Positions 1 through 8,098 of a stretch of DNA of 64,000 nt are shown one piece after another. The stretch is from Bacillota bacterium (GTDB taxonomy: Bacteria > Bacillota > Clostridia > Christensenellales > UMGS416). How positions within the stretch are numbered: position 1 is the stretch's first letter; each line of letters begins with the position of its first letter. The notes beneath the pieces were generated by a model, which worked only from the letters and a program-made list of their open reading frames with translations, made no database searches and was not told the DNA's origin. The position numbers and the translations under genes are program-made. The stretch is taken from positions 1 to 64,000 of the forward strand of contig JAEZSE010000018.1 of assembly GCA_023421955.1 (NCBI GenBank). The letters are read 5' to 3'.

Positions 1-837
1 ATCCAGCATCGAGTCGCCGGAGGATATGATGTCGTCCACAACGATCACATCCTTTCCCTCCACCGAATTACCCAGATACTCGTGGGCCTCAATGGGGTTG
101 CGGCCATTGATGATGACGGCGTAATTCCTGCGCTTGTAAAACATGCCCAGATCCACACCGAGCACTGAGGAGTAATAGATGCAGCGGCTCATCGCGCCTT
201 CGTCAGGAGAAATGATCATCAGGTTGTCACGATTGATCTGGATATCGGGCACATGGCGAACCAGCGCCTTCAACATTTGATACGTGGGCTTCACATTTTC
301 AAAGCCATGCAGCGGGATGGCATTTTGGATGCGGGGATCGTGGGCGTCAAATGTAATGATGTTTTCCACACCCATATTGACCAGTTCCTGAAGGGCCAAC
401 GCACTGTCCAGAGATTCGCGGGACGATCTGCGGTGCTGCCGGCCTTCATAGAGCATGGGCATGATCACGTTGATGCGCTTGGCCTTGCCGCCGCAAGCGG
501 CGATCACGCGTTTCAGGTCCTGGTAGTGCTCGTCAGGGCTCATCGGTACGGTCATGTCATACATGCGGTATGTCACGCCATAGTTAAACACATCGCTGAT
601 GATGAACAGATCATAGCCTCGTATGGTGTGCTTGATCAGTCCCTTCCCCTCGCCGCTGCCAAATCGGGGGCAAGCTGTCGGGATCAAGAAGCCCTGACGG
701 CCGCTGCCGTTTTGTGCCGGTGTCACGCCCCGCCACTCGCACAGGTAACTGTTGACTCGCCGCGACAAACTCTCGCACCCGGCCATACCAACTACGCCAA
801 GGTGTTCGGACATAAAGGCCTTCACTGCATCCGTCAT
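1..837 (-). CDS. prs: Ribose-phosphate pyrophosphokinase (PRPP synthetase), partial at window edge
   Basis: Makes phosphoribosyl pyrophosphate from ribose-5-phosphate and ATP for nucleotide, His and Trp synthesis. The minus strand reads openly from an ATG at 837 to base 1, so the C-terminus lies outside the window. The visible 279 codons contain an FDAHDPR segment (metal/ATP site region), a YYSSVLG segment and the phosphoribosyl-binding loop VVDDIISSGDSM at the very end, which is diagnostic of the PRPP-binding family. The N-terminus is longer and less canonical than Bacillus Prs, resembling the longer clostridial forms. A GGGGGAG stretch lies about 8 bases before the ATG. The family call is firm; the exact subclass is not. 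Confidence 0.85.
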   Translation of the reverse strand, partial: MTDAVKAFMSEHLGVVGMAGCESLSRRVNSYLCEWRGVTPAQNGSGRQGFLIPTACPRFGSGEGKGLIKHTIRGYDLFIISDVFNYGVTYRMYDMTVPMSPDEHYQDLKRVIAACGGKAKRINVIMPMLYEGRQHRRSSRESLDSALALQELVNMGVENIITFDAHDPRIQNAIPLHGFENVKPTYQMLKALVRHVPDIQINRDNLMIISPDEGAMSRCIYYSSVLGVDLGMFYKRRNYAVIINGRNPIEAHEYLGNSVEGKDVIVVDDIISSGDSMLD

Positions 838-1149
838 TGGTGCACTCCCCCGTCTTGCCTGATTGCGGCGCCCGCGCCATGGGAATTATACAGGAAACGA
901 CGATATTTCTCAAGAAACGCAATCAACAGAGCTTTATGTATTATCTGCAAAGACCGTGTAAATCTCTCTGCAAAACCCACAAAGAGAAGTAGATTGCATA
1001 AATCCGTTTCCTATTGTATCATTTTTATATGACCATTTTTGCCAGAGACCGCAGGCACAGCATCAGTTGTTTGTGTTTTGAAAGATAGGGCGGGTTGGGG
1101 ATTGACCTGTGCCAATAATCAAATCTATGGAATTTATGCAGAAAAACCC
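838..1149. other. Divergent intergenic region between prs and rpmB
   Basis: No gene was found here. On the minus strand a TACAAT hexamer (1013-1018) could be the -10 of the prs promoter, but no good -35 sits at the right distance. If it is used, the prs leader is about 170 bases. Open frames across this stretch lack ribosome-binding sites and recognisable protein features. Confidence 0.4.
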
Positions 1150-1178
1150 TTGCCAACAGCCCCGCACAATGATAAAAT
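1150..1178 (+). promoter_or_regulatory. Promoter of rpmB
   Basis: TTGCCA at 1150-1155 and TAAAAT at 1173-1178 with a 17-base spacer, 45 bases before the rpmB start. Confidence 0.7.
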
Positions 1179-1222
1179 AGCTTTTGCTTTGCATAGAAGA
1201 CTCCATAAAGGAGGTGTAATAC

Positions 1223-1420
1223 ATGGCATACAAGTGTCAGTACTGCGAAAAGACAAGCGTTCACGGCAACAGCGTCAGCCATTCCCATATCGCGACAAAG
1301 CGCACATGGAAGCCCAACATCCAGCGCGTGCGCGCGATTGTGAACGGCGCGCCCCAGCGTGTTTACGTTTGCACTCGCTGCTTGCGTTCCGGCAAGGTTC
1401 AGCGCAACGTCTCCATCTGA
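1223..1420 (+). CDS. rpmB: 50S ribosomal protein L28 (bL28)
   Basis: Structural protein of the large ribosomal subunit. The 65-residue product has the L28 hallmarks: an early CQYCEK pair of cysteines, the HSHIATKRTWKPN segment and a second pair, CTRC, near the C-terminus. The two CxxC pairs indicate the zinc-binding (C+) form of bL28. GGAGGTG lies 6 bases before the ATG. It is monocistronic, with its own promoter upstream and a strong terminator immediately downstream, as is common for rpmB in Firmicutes. Confidence 0.97.
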   Translation: MAYKCQYCEKTSVHGNSVSHSHIATKRTWKPNIQRVRAIVNGAPQRVYVCTRCLRSGKVQRNVSI

Positions 1421-1438
1421 AGTTTCGTTTGCAGCCTC

Positions 1439-1473
1439 AAGCGCCGCCCGATTGCATCGGGCGGCGCTTTTTC
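1439..1473 (+). terminator. Rho-independent terminator of rpmB
   Basis: GC-rich inverted repeat (AGCGCCGCCCGA and its complement around a 5-base loop) followed by TTTTTC. Confidence 0.9.
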
Positions 1474-1481
1474 ATACTCGC

Positions 1482-1649
1482 TCAGCAGCGGGACAAGATA
1501 ACCCCCACGATCACAAACACAATGCCCACAATCGCCAACCATATGTACAGGGGCACGAATGTCAGCAACAGGATCAGCCCCAACGCAATCAATGCCCAAC
1601 CGAGCAAGCGCTTATAGGGCCAGCATACTTTTCCAAACGGCCTGAACAC
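1482..1649 (-). CDS. Small two-helix membrane protein, unknown function
   Basis: About 55 residues: a short basic N-terminus (PFGKVCWPYKR) followed by two hydrophobic segments with a glycine-containing break, so probably a small inner-membrane hairpin protein. No family was recognised beyond a generic small integral membrane protein. The open frame extends to a TTG at 1667, but that codon lies inside the GAGGGG ribosome-binding site, so I prefer the GTG at 1649 (10 bases downstream of GGGG). The ribosome-binding site can pair with CCCCTCA upstream in the leader (see the findings). Confidence 0.6.
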   Translation of the reverse strand: MFRPFGKVCWPYKRLLGWALIALGLILLLTFVPLYIWLAIVGIVFVIVGVILSRC

Positions 1650-1659
1650 GGTGACACCA

Positions 1660-1696
1660 CCCCTCAAGACGGATACTCCATCTTACGCCTGAGGGG
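1660..1696 (-). promoter_or_regulatory. Leader hairpin that can mask the ribosome-binding site
   Basis: On the minus strand CCCCTCA (1690-1696) is complementary to TGAGGGG (1660-1666), which contains the Shine-Dalgarno of the small membrane protein. It has no U-tract, so it is not a terminator. Confidence 0.35.
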
Positions 1697-1751
1697 AAAG
1701 GTTTGACACAGTGGAAAGCGAAGAGTTTTTATCACGCGATGCCGGGTAAGG

Positions 1752-2606
1752 CTAGACCTTCAGGTCCCTGCGGCGGAAGATAGCATAAGCGGCCAACAAG
1801 AACAAGCCCATGAGAACGACCGAAAGCACGACAAACCACGGGTCCAGGCCCGCCCCGCTGCCAATGATCTTCTTTGGGTCAAAGTATTCAAACGGCGTGA
1901 ATGACATCAGCCAGTCCAGGCTGCCGGTGACCACAGCTTTTTCTGTGACAGCATCTGCAACGGGCGCACGGTTCACGGTGATGGCGATGGAGAGCAGATA
2001 GGCGGCCAGCATGACGCCGGTTGCGATGCCGGTGGATGCCTTAGGCCGGTTCAATACAGCGGCTGCCGCAAAGCCCAGCGACAGAAACACCAGCTGCACC
2101 AGCAGGAACCCAAGCATTTGTGTGGCGATGGCGCTGCCGGCGTCTTCCCCGTGGCCGAACTGCGCCACTAGCCCCGCAGAGCAACCCCATGTGACAAGAA
2201 ACAACGCCAGCACGCAAGTGAGCGCAGCAAGCAGCTTGGCAGTCATGATCTGAGGCCGCGTGGCGGGCTTCACATAGAGGAACTCCGACGTCCTATCGCG
2301 CTCCTCTTTGCTTAGGATCACCGCGCCCAGCATCGAGGCATGAATCGCTGCCATCAGCATCAGGTACGGCACAATCATCCCCCAAAAGCCGCTGGCCTTC
2401 TGGAAATCCAGCTGACCCACCCCGAACATCGCCTGCAACGCCAGCGGCAGACCACCCATGATGTCGGCTGCAGCCTGGCCGCCATCACCGGGAGCGGCGA
2501 GTGCCGAATATTTGGTCATGCTGGCATAGATGAAAAGGAACATGCCCAAGCTCCACAAGATGAGCGACCGCAGGTTTGCCCTGATTTCCCTTCGATAAAT
2601 GTTCAT
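1752..2606 (-). CDS. ABC-2 type exporter permease (second subunit)
   Basis: Membrane subunit of an ABC exporter; 284 residues with about six hydrophobic segments. Residues 20-30 form the first helix, a large loop carries the GGLPLALQAMFG segment, and an EERDRTSEFLYVKPATR loop follows helix 2, the coupling-loop pattern of ABC-2 permeases of the bacitracin/natural-product export type. Start codon follows GGGAGGG. It is the last gene of the operon TetR regulator - ATPase - permease - permease and lies 12 bases after its paralogue. The substrate cannot be told from sequence. Confidence 0.8.
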   Translation of the reverse strand: MNIYRREIRANLRSLILWSLGMFLFIYASMTKYSALAAPGDGGQAAADIMGGLPLALQAMFGVGQLDFQKASGFWGMIVPYLMLMAAIHASMLGAVILSKEERDRTSEFLYVKPATRPQIMTAKLLAALTCVLALFLVTWGCSAGLVAQFGHGEDAGSAIATQMLGFLLVQLVFLSLGFAAAAVLNRPKASTGIATGVMLAAYLLSIAITVNRAPVADAVTEKAVVTGSLDWLMSFTPFEYFDPKKIIGSGAGLDPWFVVLSVVLMGLFLLAAYAIFRRRDLKV

Positions 2607-2618
2607 ATCCTTCCCTCC

Positions 2619-3425
2619 CTACGCGGCATGGATGTCTTTTTTGGAGTAGAGCAGGTAGCTGGCAACGATGGAAAGCACCACGATGCCAATTGCGACGATC
2701 CCGTAGGATGCCTCATAAGTTGAATTGCGCAGGATTTGCACCGAATCGAAATACTTGAACGGTGACAAGAAATACATGTCCTTCAGATCCAGGGTAGCAG
2801 CCACTGTGCCGATAATAAAGAAACCGAACACGGTGCTCAGGGATACGGGCAGCACTGACTTGATCTTTGGGAGAATGACCGCCATGATGAACCCCATCGC
2901 CATAAAGATGACCTGCAGGAAGAAGAACGACAGCGACATCATGAGGAATTTGGTTTGATCAAAATCCTGGTTCACAACCCTGGCCGCAGAGGTGGCTGCA
3001 GCCGTGGTGACAGCAAGATAAATAGCGCTGGTAACCACGATGTAAGTAAACACAGCTAGCAGCTTGGCGGTGATTACCGTTTGCCGCGAAATGGGCTTGG
3101 TCAGCAGGAAGTCAGCGGTCTTGCCAGTGGTTTCCTTGGCAATAACGGAGATGCCAAGGTTCATGCCCTGGATTGCCCCGCAAATCATCAGGAACGTGAT
3201 AATGAAGGAGTAGAACCCCGGCACCGTGTTGATATGGTTGATGTCGAAGCTGAATGCAGCCTGGATAGCCTTGGGATACCGCTCAAAGGCTTTGGTTACC
3301 TCACCGGCGTTGCTCGCAAAGGCGGGATACATCAGAAACAGAAACGCAGTCGCCGCACACAATGCCACGATCCAGATGAACGTATTCTTCCGGTAGGACC
3401 GGAGCTCATGAAGATAGATATTCAT
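2619..3425 (-). CDS. ABC-2 type exporter permease (first subunit)
   Basis: Paralogue of the following permease with the same architecture: N-terminal MNIYLHELRSYRKN cytosolic stretch, helix, extracytoplasmic loop with a phosphate-free YPKAIQAAFSFD segment, a KETTGKTADFLLTKPISRQ loop and four further helices. 268 residues. The open frame continues upstream to 3494, but the ATG at 3425 is preceded by GGGGGGAGGG at correct spacing, so this start is chosen. The two permeases probably form a heterodimer with the ATPase encoded 13 bases upstream. Confidence 0.8.
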   Translation of the reverse strand: MNIYLHELRSYRKNTFIWIVALCAATAFLFLMYPAFASNAGEVTKAFERYPKAIQAAFSFDINHINTVPGFYSFIITFLMICGAIQGMNLGISVIAKETTGKTADFLLTKPISRQTVITAKLLAVFTYIVVTSAIYLAVTTAAATSAARVVNQDFDQTKFLMMSLSFFFLQVIFMAMGFIMAVILPKIKSVLPVSLSTVFGFFIIGTVAATLDLKDMYFLSPFKYFDSVQILRNSTYEASYGIVAIGIVVLSIVASYLLYSKKDIHAA

Positions 3426-3438
3426 TGCCCTCCCCCCC

Positions 3439-4314
3439 TTACCGGTAATAATGCAGGAAGATCTCTTCGAGATCCGGCTCGCTGATGGAAACATTGGCCA
3501 ACTCCATCGCCGAAAGCTTCCTCATGATGGTGTTCACATTGCCGCGGTAGATGAAGCTCACCGATGCGTCTTTGATCTCCAGGCTTGTGACGCCATCGAA
3601 AGCAAAGGCTGCCCGGTCGGCGGGCGAGGGCAGATCAAGTGAGATCTTCTTATAGCTGTTTTCCTTCAGGGCGCTGATTGTGTCAATACTGATGATACGG
3701 CCCTCCTTGATGATTGCCACACGGCCGCACATCTTTTGCACTTCACTCAAGATGTGCGACGAGAAGAGGATCGTGGCTCCCTTTTTGTTTTCATCACGCA
3801 GCAGCTCAAAGAACCTTTGCTGCATGAGCGGATCCAGGCCGGTGCTGGGCTCATCCAGGATGATGAGCTTGGGCTCGTGGATCAGGCCCTGAATGATCCC
3901 GACCTTCTTTTTGTTGCCGAAGGAAAGGTCGTCGATCTTCCGCTTCAGGTCCAGCTCCAGCACTCCGGCCAGTTCCTTGATGCGCGCGGTGCAGTCCTTG
4001 TGATAAAAGCTTGCCGAGTATTTCAACAGGTCAATCACGCGCATGCCGTCGTAATAAAACACCTCACTGGGCAAATAACCCACATCCTTTGCGATCTCCC
4101 TGGCATCACGGATGCAATCCTTCCCAAAGATTGTAGCGCTGCCGGAGGCGGGGTGGATCAATGCCAGCAGCGTGCGGATCGTCGTGGACTTACCGGCGCC
4201 GTTTGGGCCGATGAAGCCGAAGATCTCGCCCTGCTCCACATGAAAACTGACATCCTCAATGCCCCGGGACTTACCGTAATACTTCTTCAGATTCTTGATC
4301 TCAATGACGCTCAT
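3439..4314 (-). CDS. ABC exporter ATP-binding protein
   Basis: ATPase that powers the two permeases downstream. 291 residues with Walker A GPNGAGKST near residue 40, a degenerate signature LSFGNKKK where LSGGQ is usual, Walker B LIILDEP and the switch histidine in SSHILSE. The C-terminal 80 residues form the variable accessory domain usual in drug/bacitracin-type exporters. The ATG at 4314 follows GGAGGGA; the open frame runs further to 4350 without a ribosome-binding site. Co-transcribed with and probably repressed by the TetR protein encoded just upstream. Confidence 0.9.
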   Translation of the reverse strand: MSVIEIKNLKKYYGKSRGIEDVSFHVEQGEIFGFIGPNGAGKSTTIRTLLALIHPASGSATIFGKDCIRDAREIAKDVGYLPSEVFYYDGMRVIDLLKYSASFYHKDCTARIKELAGVLELDLKRKIDDLSFGNKKKVGIIQGLIHEPKLIILDEPSTGLDPLMQQRFFELLRDENKKGATILFSSHILSEVQKMCGRVAIIKEGRIISIDTISALKENSYKKISLDLPSPADRAAFAFDGVTSLEIKDASVSFIYRGNVNTIMRKLSAMELANVSISEPDLEEIFLHYYR

Positions 4315-4334
4315 AGCCTGTCCCTCCTGTGAGA

Positions 4335-4958
4335 TTATTGATAAAAACACTTTTTTAAGAAATTCGTATATTCCTCTGAAGCCTTGAAAAGAGGTTCATA
4401 ATCGATCTGGAAGGTATCCATGTGCCGAAGCCTGTCCATAAAGGTATTGGCGAAGCCCTCATACGCCCAGGCGACGGTCTTGATGACCAGGCCGACGTCC
4501 AGATCCTTGCGGAAAGGCGAACTGTCGATGTCTTCAAAGGCCTTCTGGAAATTGGCGAGCATCAGCCCGGCCTTTCGCTCATCCAGATCCTTTCGCACCA
4601 CTGCCGATTCATCAAGATAGGCATTCTTGAGAAAATCCATGATATCGGGATAAACGCTGATCAGCTCCATCTTCACCCGCTGCGCCTGAAGCATGCGGGA
4701 GAAAAAATCCTTTTCCGAGTAGTCGATTTTTGTCGTGATCTCCTTCACCGCCAGGTCCAAGCAATGGTCATACAAATACAGGAACAGCTGCTTCTTGCTT
4801 TTGAAATAATGGAATAGCAAGCCCTTGGCAATGCCGGCGCTTTCCACGATCCGGTTTGTTGAGGCATGGTCATACCCCTTGGCCGCGAATTCCTTCATCG
4901 CAGCGTTGAGTATCCGCTGCCGCTTGTCCTCCTCCAGGCTTTCAAACTTCGAATACAA
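4335..4958 (-). CDS. TetR-family transcriptional repressor of the ABC exporter operon
   Basis: Ligand-responsive DNA-binding protein. Residues 10-58 form the TetR helix-turn-helix: RILNAAMKEFAAKGYDHAS, then VESAGIAKGLLFHYFKSKKQLF. The rest is an all-helical ligand-binding domain without family-specific motifs. The start is a TTG at 4958 after GGGAG, which fits because no in-frame ATG gives a full HTH. First gene of the operon; two palindromic operators cover its promoter, so autorepression and control of the exporter are likely. Confidence 0.88.
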   Translation of the reverse strand: MYSKFESLEEDKRQRILNAAMKEFAAKGYDHASTNRIVESAGIAKGLLFHYFKSKKQLFLYLYDHCLDLAVKEITTKIDYSEKDFFSRMLQAQRVKMELISVYPDIMDFLKNAYLDESAVVRKDLDERKAGLMLANFQKAFEDIDSSPFRKDLDVGLVIKTVAWAYEGFANTFMDRLRHMDTFQIDYEPLFKASEEYTNFLKKCFYQ

Positions 4959-4996
4959 ACCACCACTCCCTACTGATTATGATGCATCATAGGCTG

Positions 4997-5025
4997 ATTG
5001 TAGCACCGTTGACCAGTGTGGTCAA
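4997..5025 (-). promoter_or_regulatory. Promoter of the TetR-ABC exporter operon
   Basis: On the minus strand TTGACC (5020-5025) and TACAAT (4997-5002) are separated by 17 bases. The -35 hexamer is the edge of the promoter-proximal TetR palindrome. Confidence 0.75.
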
Positions 5026-5049
5026 TAGGGTTTTGACCAGTGCGGTCAA
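5009..5049. promoter_or_regulatory. Twin TetR operators
   Basis: Two near-identical 17-base palindromes, TTGACCAGTGTGGTCAA (5009-5025) and TTGACCAGTGCGGTCAA (5033-5049), repeat with a 24-base period, a little over two helical turns. They overlap and precede the -35 element. Confidence 0.75.
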
Positions 5050-5077
5050 CACAAATACTTCTCCGATCTTGCCCAAA

Positions 5078-5105
5078 AGAAAAAAGAGAGGGCATTTGCC
5101 CTCCC
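5078..5105 (-). terminator. Terminator of eno
   Basis: Read on the minus strand, GAGGGC/GCCCTC forms a short stem with a 4-base loop followed by CTTTTTTCTTTT. It lies 25 bases after the enolase stop codon. Confidence 0.75.
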
Positions 5106-5129
5106 TTGTGTTGCATTACGCCGAGTTGT

Positions 5130-6389
5130 CTATAACTTGAAGTACCTTGCCGAATCGCCCAGTTCCTCCTGGATGCGAAGCAATTCGTTGTATTTGGCCA
5201 CCCGCTCGGTGCGGGCCGGCGCGCCGGTCTTGATGAGCCCCGCGTTCACAGCGACGGCCAAATGGGCGATCGTCACATCCTCGGTCTCGCCGCTGCGGTG
5301 GGAAACAACAGGAACAAAGCCGGCCCGCTTGGCAACCTCAATGCAATCCAGCGTCTCGGTGAGCGTGCCGATCTGATTGAGCTTGATCAAAATGGCGTTG
5401 CCGCACTTTTCCCAGATACCCTTGGTAAGGCGGACCGGGTTGGTCACAAACAGGTCGTCGCCGACCAGCTTCACCCGGGAGCCCAGCCGCGCGGTCATTT
5501 CACGCCAGCCCTCCCAGTCATCCTCCGCAAGGCCATCCTCCACGGAAAGGATCGGGAAATCGCGCACTAGCGCTTCGATGTAGTCCACCATTTCGCCGGC
5601 GTTAAGACTGCGGCCCTCTGCCTTCATCGTATAAACGCCGTTTTCAAAAAATTCTGACGCCGCCACATCCAGCGAGACGGAAAAGTGCTCACCAGGCTTA
5701 AAGCCTGCCTCGCCGATGGCCTCCATAATGAGCTCCAACGCTGCCCGGTTGTTCTCAAGCCTGGGCGCAAACCCACCCTCGTCACCCACTGCGGTAACCA
5801 GACCCCTTTTGGCCAGGATGCCCTTCAGGCTGTGGTACACCTCCGACCCCATGCGAAGCGCTTCAGAGAAGCTCTTCGCGCCGATCGGCACGACCATGAA
5901 TTCCTGGATGTCCAGCCCATTGTCAGCGTGAGCGCCGCCGTTTAGAATGTTCATCATCGGTGCGGGCAGCACCTTGGCGTTGGTGCCGCCCAGGTAGCGG
6001 TAAAGAGACAGCTCCAGCGAGTTGGCTGCCGCATTGGCCACGGCCAACGACACCGCCAGCATCGCGTTGGCGCCCAATGCACTTTTATTCTCCGTGCCGT
6101 CCAACTCCAGCAGCAGTCTGTCGATGGCTGTCTGGTCGGAAGCGTCCATGCCAGTCAACTCTTCGGCGATCGTTGTGTTTACATTTTCCACGGCCTTGCG
6201 CACGCCCAGGCCACGATAGCGTTTTTTGTCTTTGTCTCTCAGCTCCAGCACCTCAAAGGCCCCGGTGGATGCGCCGGACGGCGCCGCCGCACGGCCCGCC
6301 GAGCCGTCTGCCAGGATCACGTCAGCCTCCACGGTGGGGTTGCCGCGGGAATCCAATATTTCTCTGGCATGAATGTCTGCAATTTCCAT
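5130..6389 (-). CDS. eno: Enolase (2-phosphoglycerate dehydratase)
   Basis: Glycolytic enzyme converting 2-phosphoglycerate to phosphoenolpyruvate in the cytosol. 419 residues, close to the usual 430. Visible motifs: AREILDSRGNPTVE at the N-terminus, APSGASTG loop, the Mg-binding SLDVAASEF and VEDGLAEDDW segments, VGDDLFVTN, the catalytic-lysine stretch ILIKLNQIGTLTET and SHRSGETED. AAAGGAG precedes the ATG by 8 bases. Monocistronic with its own promoter and terminator. Confidence 0.97.
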   Translation of the reverse strand: MEIADIHAREILDSRGNPTVEADVILADGSAGRAAAPSGASTGAFEVLELRDKDKKRYRGLGVRKAVENVNTTIAEELTGMDASDQTAIDRLLLELDGTENKSALGANAMLAVSLAVANAAANSLELSLYRYLGGTNAKVLPAPMMNILNGGAHADNGLDIQEFMVVPIGAKSFSEALRMGSEVYHSLKGILAKRGLVTAVGDEGGFAPRLENNRAALELIMEAIGEAGFKPGEHFSVSLDVAASEFFENGVYTMKAEGRSLNAGEMVDYIEALVRDFPILSVEDGLAEDDWEGWREMTARLGSRVKLVGDDLFVTNPVRLTKGIWEKCGNAILIKLNQIGTLTETLDCIEVAKRAGFVPVVSHRSGETEDVTIAHLAVAVNAGLIKTGAPARTERVAKYNELLRIQEELGDSARYFKL

Positions 6390-6458
6390 GTTGGCATCTC
6401 CTTTTCACGATTATTCTCAGTATTCCAGACAACACCGGACAGGATACGCATCAAATCT

Positions 6459-6487
6459 AGTATATCCTCTACAAAACTTTCTGGCAA
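6459..6487 (-). promoter_or_regulatory. Promoter of eno
   Basis: TTGCCA (6482-6487) and TATACT (6459-6464), both read on the minus strand, with a 17-base spacer. Confidence 0.75.
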
Positions 6488-6618
6488 ATCATGGAAGTAG
6501 GAGCAAACGCCAAACACATCAATCCGAGAGGAGCATTATACGTTTGAATACCACCGGCGACGCGGTTTGTGGATGCGGACAGAATGCCATACTCTCTTCA
6601 CAGATTATTCACAAATAG

Positions 6619-6647
6619 TTGCCCATTGTAATCTATTGATGTATACT
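6619..6647 (+). promoter_or_regulatory. Promoter of the tandem CARDB-protein genes
   Basis: TTGCCC (6619-6624) and TATACT (6642-6647) with a 17-base spacer. It lies back to back with the eno promoter and about 40 bases before the ribosome-binding site of the downstream gene. Confidence 0.75.
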
Positions 6648-6693
6648 TTGATCAGATTGTTTCCACTTATTGCATATGGGGGAGGACATAGCC

Positions 6694-8025
6694 ATGATCA
6701 GCCAACCGCCTAAGAAAAAAGGATTCTTTGCGAAGTACTGGGGCCTGCTGCTTGCAGGGTGCCTTGTGTTGGGTCTACTGATGGTAGGCGTAGCCGTAGG
6801 CGGTTATTTTCTGCTGCGCACCAACGTACAGGCAACCTCCATTGTTTTGTCTATGGATAAACCAGAGTATGGGAAACCCCTGAGTGCCAAAGTGGAACTT
6901 GAGAACAAAGGCCTCCTGAGTGCAGATTACGAAGCAGCATTGCTTGTGGACAATAATGATTTCGGATCCGACGAGATCAGCCTCGATTCAAAGGAATCCG
7001 GCACGGTTACCTTTGACCTTAAGGGGCTGGCCGCAGGTAAACACACACTCAGCATCGCCGGAAAAGATGAGGAGTTTACCGTCTATCTCCCAGCGAAATT
7101 CACGGTGGTAGGCATCGAGGTGGATGAAAAGCTTGTTATTGTGGGTGAGCCCGCCATCGCGAAGGTCACTGTAAAAAACTCAGGAGAGCTGCCCGGCGAT
7201 TTTGAGAGCGAACTGGCGCTGGATGGTAAAAAAACAGCTGCTATAAAAGGCACCGTAGAGGCTGGTGCGGAGATCGTTCTTGACGTGGAATTTACTGCCG
7301 ATGACCGCGGTGCTCACACCCTCACGGTAGATAACAAAACCTGCAAAATCGATGTAGTGACGCCCGCCCACATCGAGGTCACAAACCTCGTCTTGTCCAA
7401 TACATACCCCAAGCCCAACGAATCCGTTACCGCCAAGGTTACCGTGAAAAACAGCGGTGATCTGGCCGGCAGCTATACTGTGGTCCTGAATGTGAACGGC
7501 GCAGACGAGCAACAGCAATCCGTTACCGTAGAACCAGGGAGTACGCTGGATGTGTCATTCTCGCTGACCAAATCAAAAGCGGGCAGTTACACGATCAAGT
7601 CCGGCGACAGCACCAAATCAATGCGTGTAGTCGTGATCACCAGGCCGAAGAACGGCACGTTCCTGATCTCAAGCGTAAAAGCCACCAACACGAACAGCAG
7701 ACTTGGGTATATGCAGCTGTATAACAACTACAAGGATAAGGACGTCATGTTTGTGCTGGCGAGGAGGGATAACCCAAAGGTTGCTGTACTGGCGGTATAT
7801 GTGCGCGCTGGGCAGAACGTTATGCGCTTCTACGTAAAGAACACAAGCGATTACATTGGCTACTATACCTGCGGCGGAAGTTTCGACTCTTCCTCCAGGC
7901 GATTCTTGTACAGCGCAGAGTATTATAAATATCCAGACAGCGTGGATTTTGACTATTACTGGTACACCTTCTATATGCCAAACAAGGGATACACCAAAAT
8001 AGATGCAACCCAATTCCCGAAATAG
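6694..8025 (+). CDS. Membrane-anchored CARDB-domain protein, first of a tandem pair
   Basis: 443 residues of unknown function. A Lys-rich cytosolic start (QPPKKKGFFAKYWG) leads into one membrane helix at about 16-42. Three immunoglobulin-like repeats follow (about 46-125, 126-217, 218-310), each with the pattern VxVKNxGxLPGxYxxxLxxDG that is typical of CARDB/cell-adhesion-related domains. A Tyr-rich C-terminal domain of about 110 residues matches no family I know. The ATG at 6694 follows GGGGGAGG; earlier TTG/ATG codons lie before that site. The orientation implies the repeats are outside the cell. It shares its whole layout with the next gene. Confidence 0.75.
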   Translation: MISQPPKKKGFFAKYWGLLLAGCLVLGLLMVGVAVGGYFLLRTNVQATSIVLSMDKPEYGKPLSAKVELENKGLLSADYEAALLVDNNDFGSDEISLDSKESGTVTFDLKGLAAGKHTLSIAGKDEEFTVYLPAKFTVVGIEVDEKLVIVGEPAIAKVTVKNSGELPGDFESELALDGKKTAAIKGTVEAGAEIVLDVEFTADDRGAHTLTVDNKTCKIDVVTPAHIEVTNLVLSNTYPKPNESVTAKVTVKNSGDLAGSYTVVLNVNGADEQQQSVTVEPGSTLDVSFSLTKSKAGSYTIKSGDSTKSMRVVVITRPKNGTFLISSVKATNTNSRLGYMQLYNNYKDKDVMFVLARRDNPKVAVLAVYVRAGQNVMRFYVKNTSDYIGYYTCGGSFDSSSRRFLYSAEYYKYPDSVDFDYYWYTFYMPNKGYTKIDATQFPK

Positions 8026-8034
8026 GTATGATGT

Positions 8035-8067
8035 CAATGGCACTGCGCTGACCGCGTAGTGCCATTG
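8035..8067 (+). promoter_or_regulatory. Intercistronic hairpin between the tandem CARDB genes
   Basis: CAATGGCACT (8035-8044) pairs perfectly with AGTGCCATTG (8058-8067) and CGC/GCG extend the stem over a 5-base loop. No U-tract follows, so a processing or mRNA-stability element, or a leaky terminator, is more likely than a true terminator. Confidence 0.5.
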
Positions 8068-8098
8068 CTCTAACTTCTGATCAAGGAGAGCAGGATTG

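Noticed and set aside
253..1032. 259-codon plus-strand frame at the left end
   Set aside because: It lies opposite the partial PRPP synthetase gene, whose product is unmistakable, and runs into non-coding sequence.
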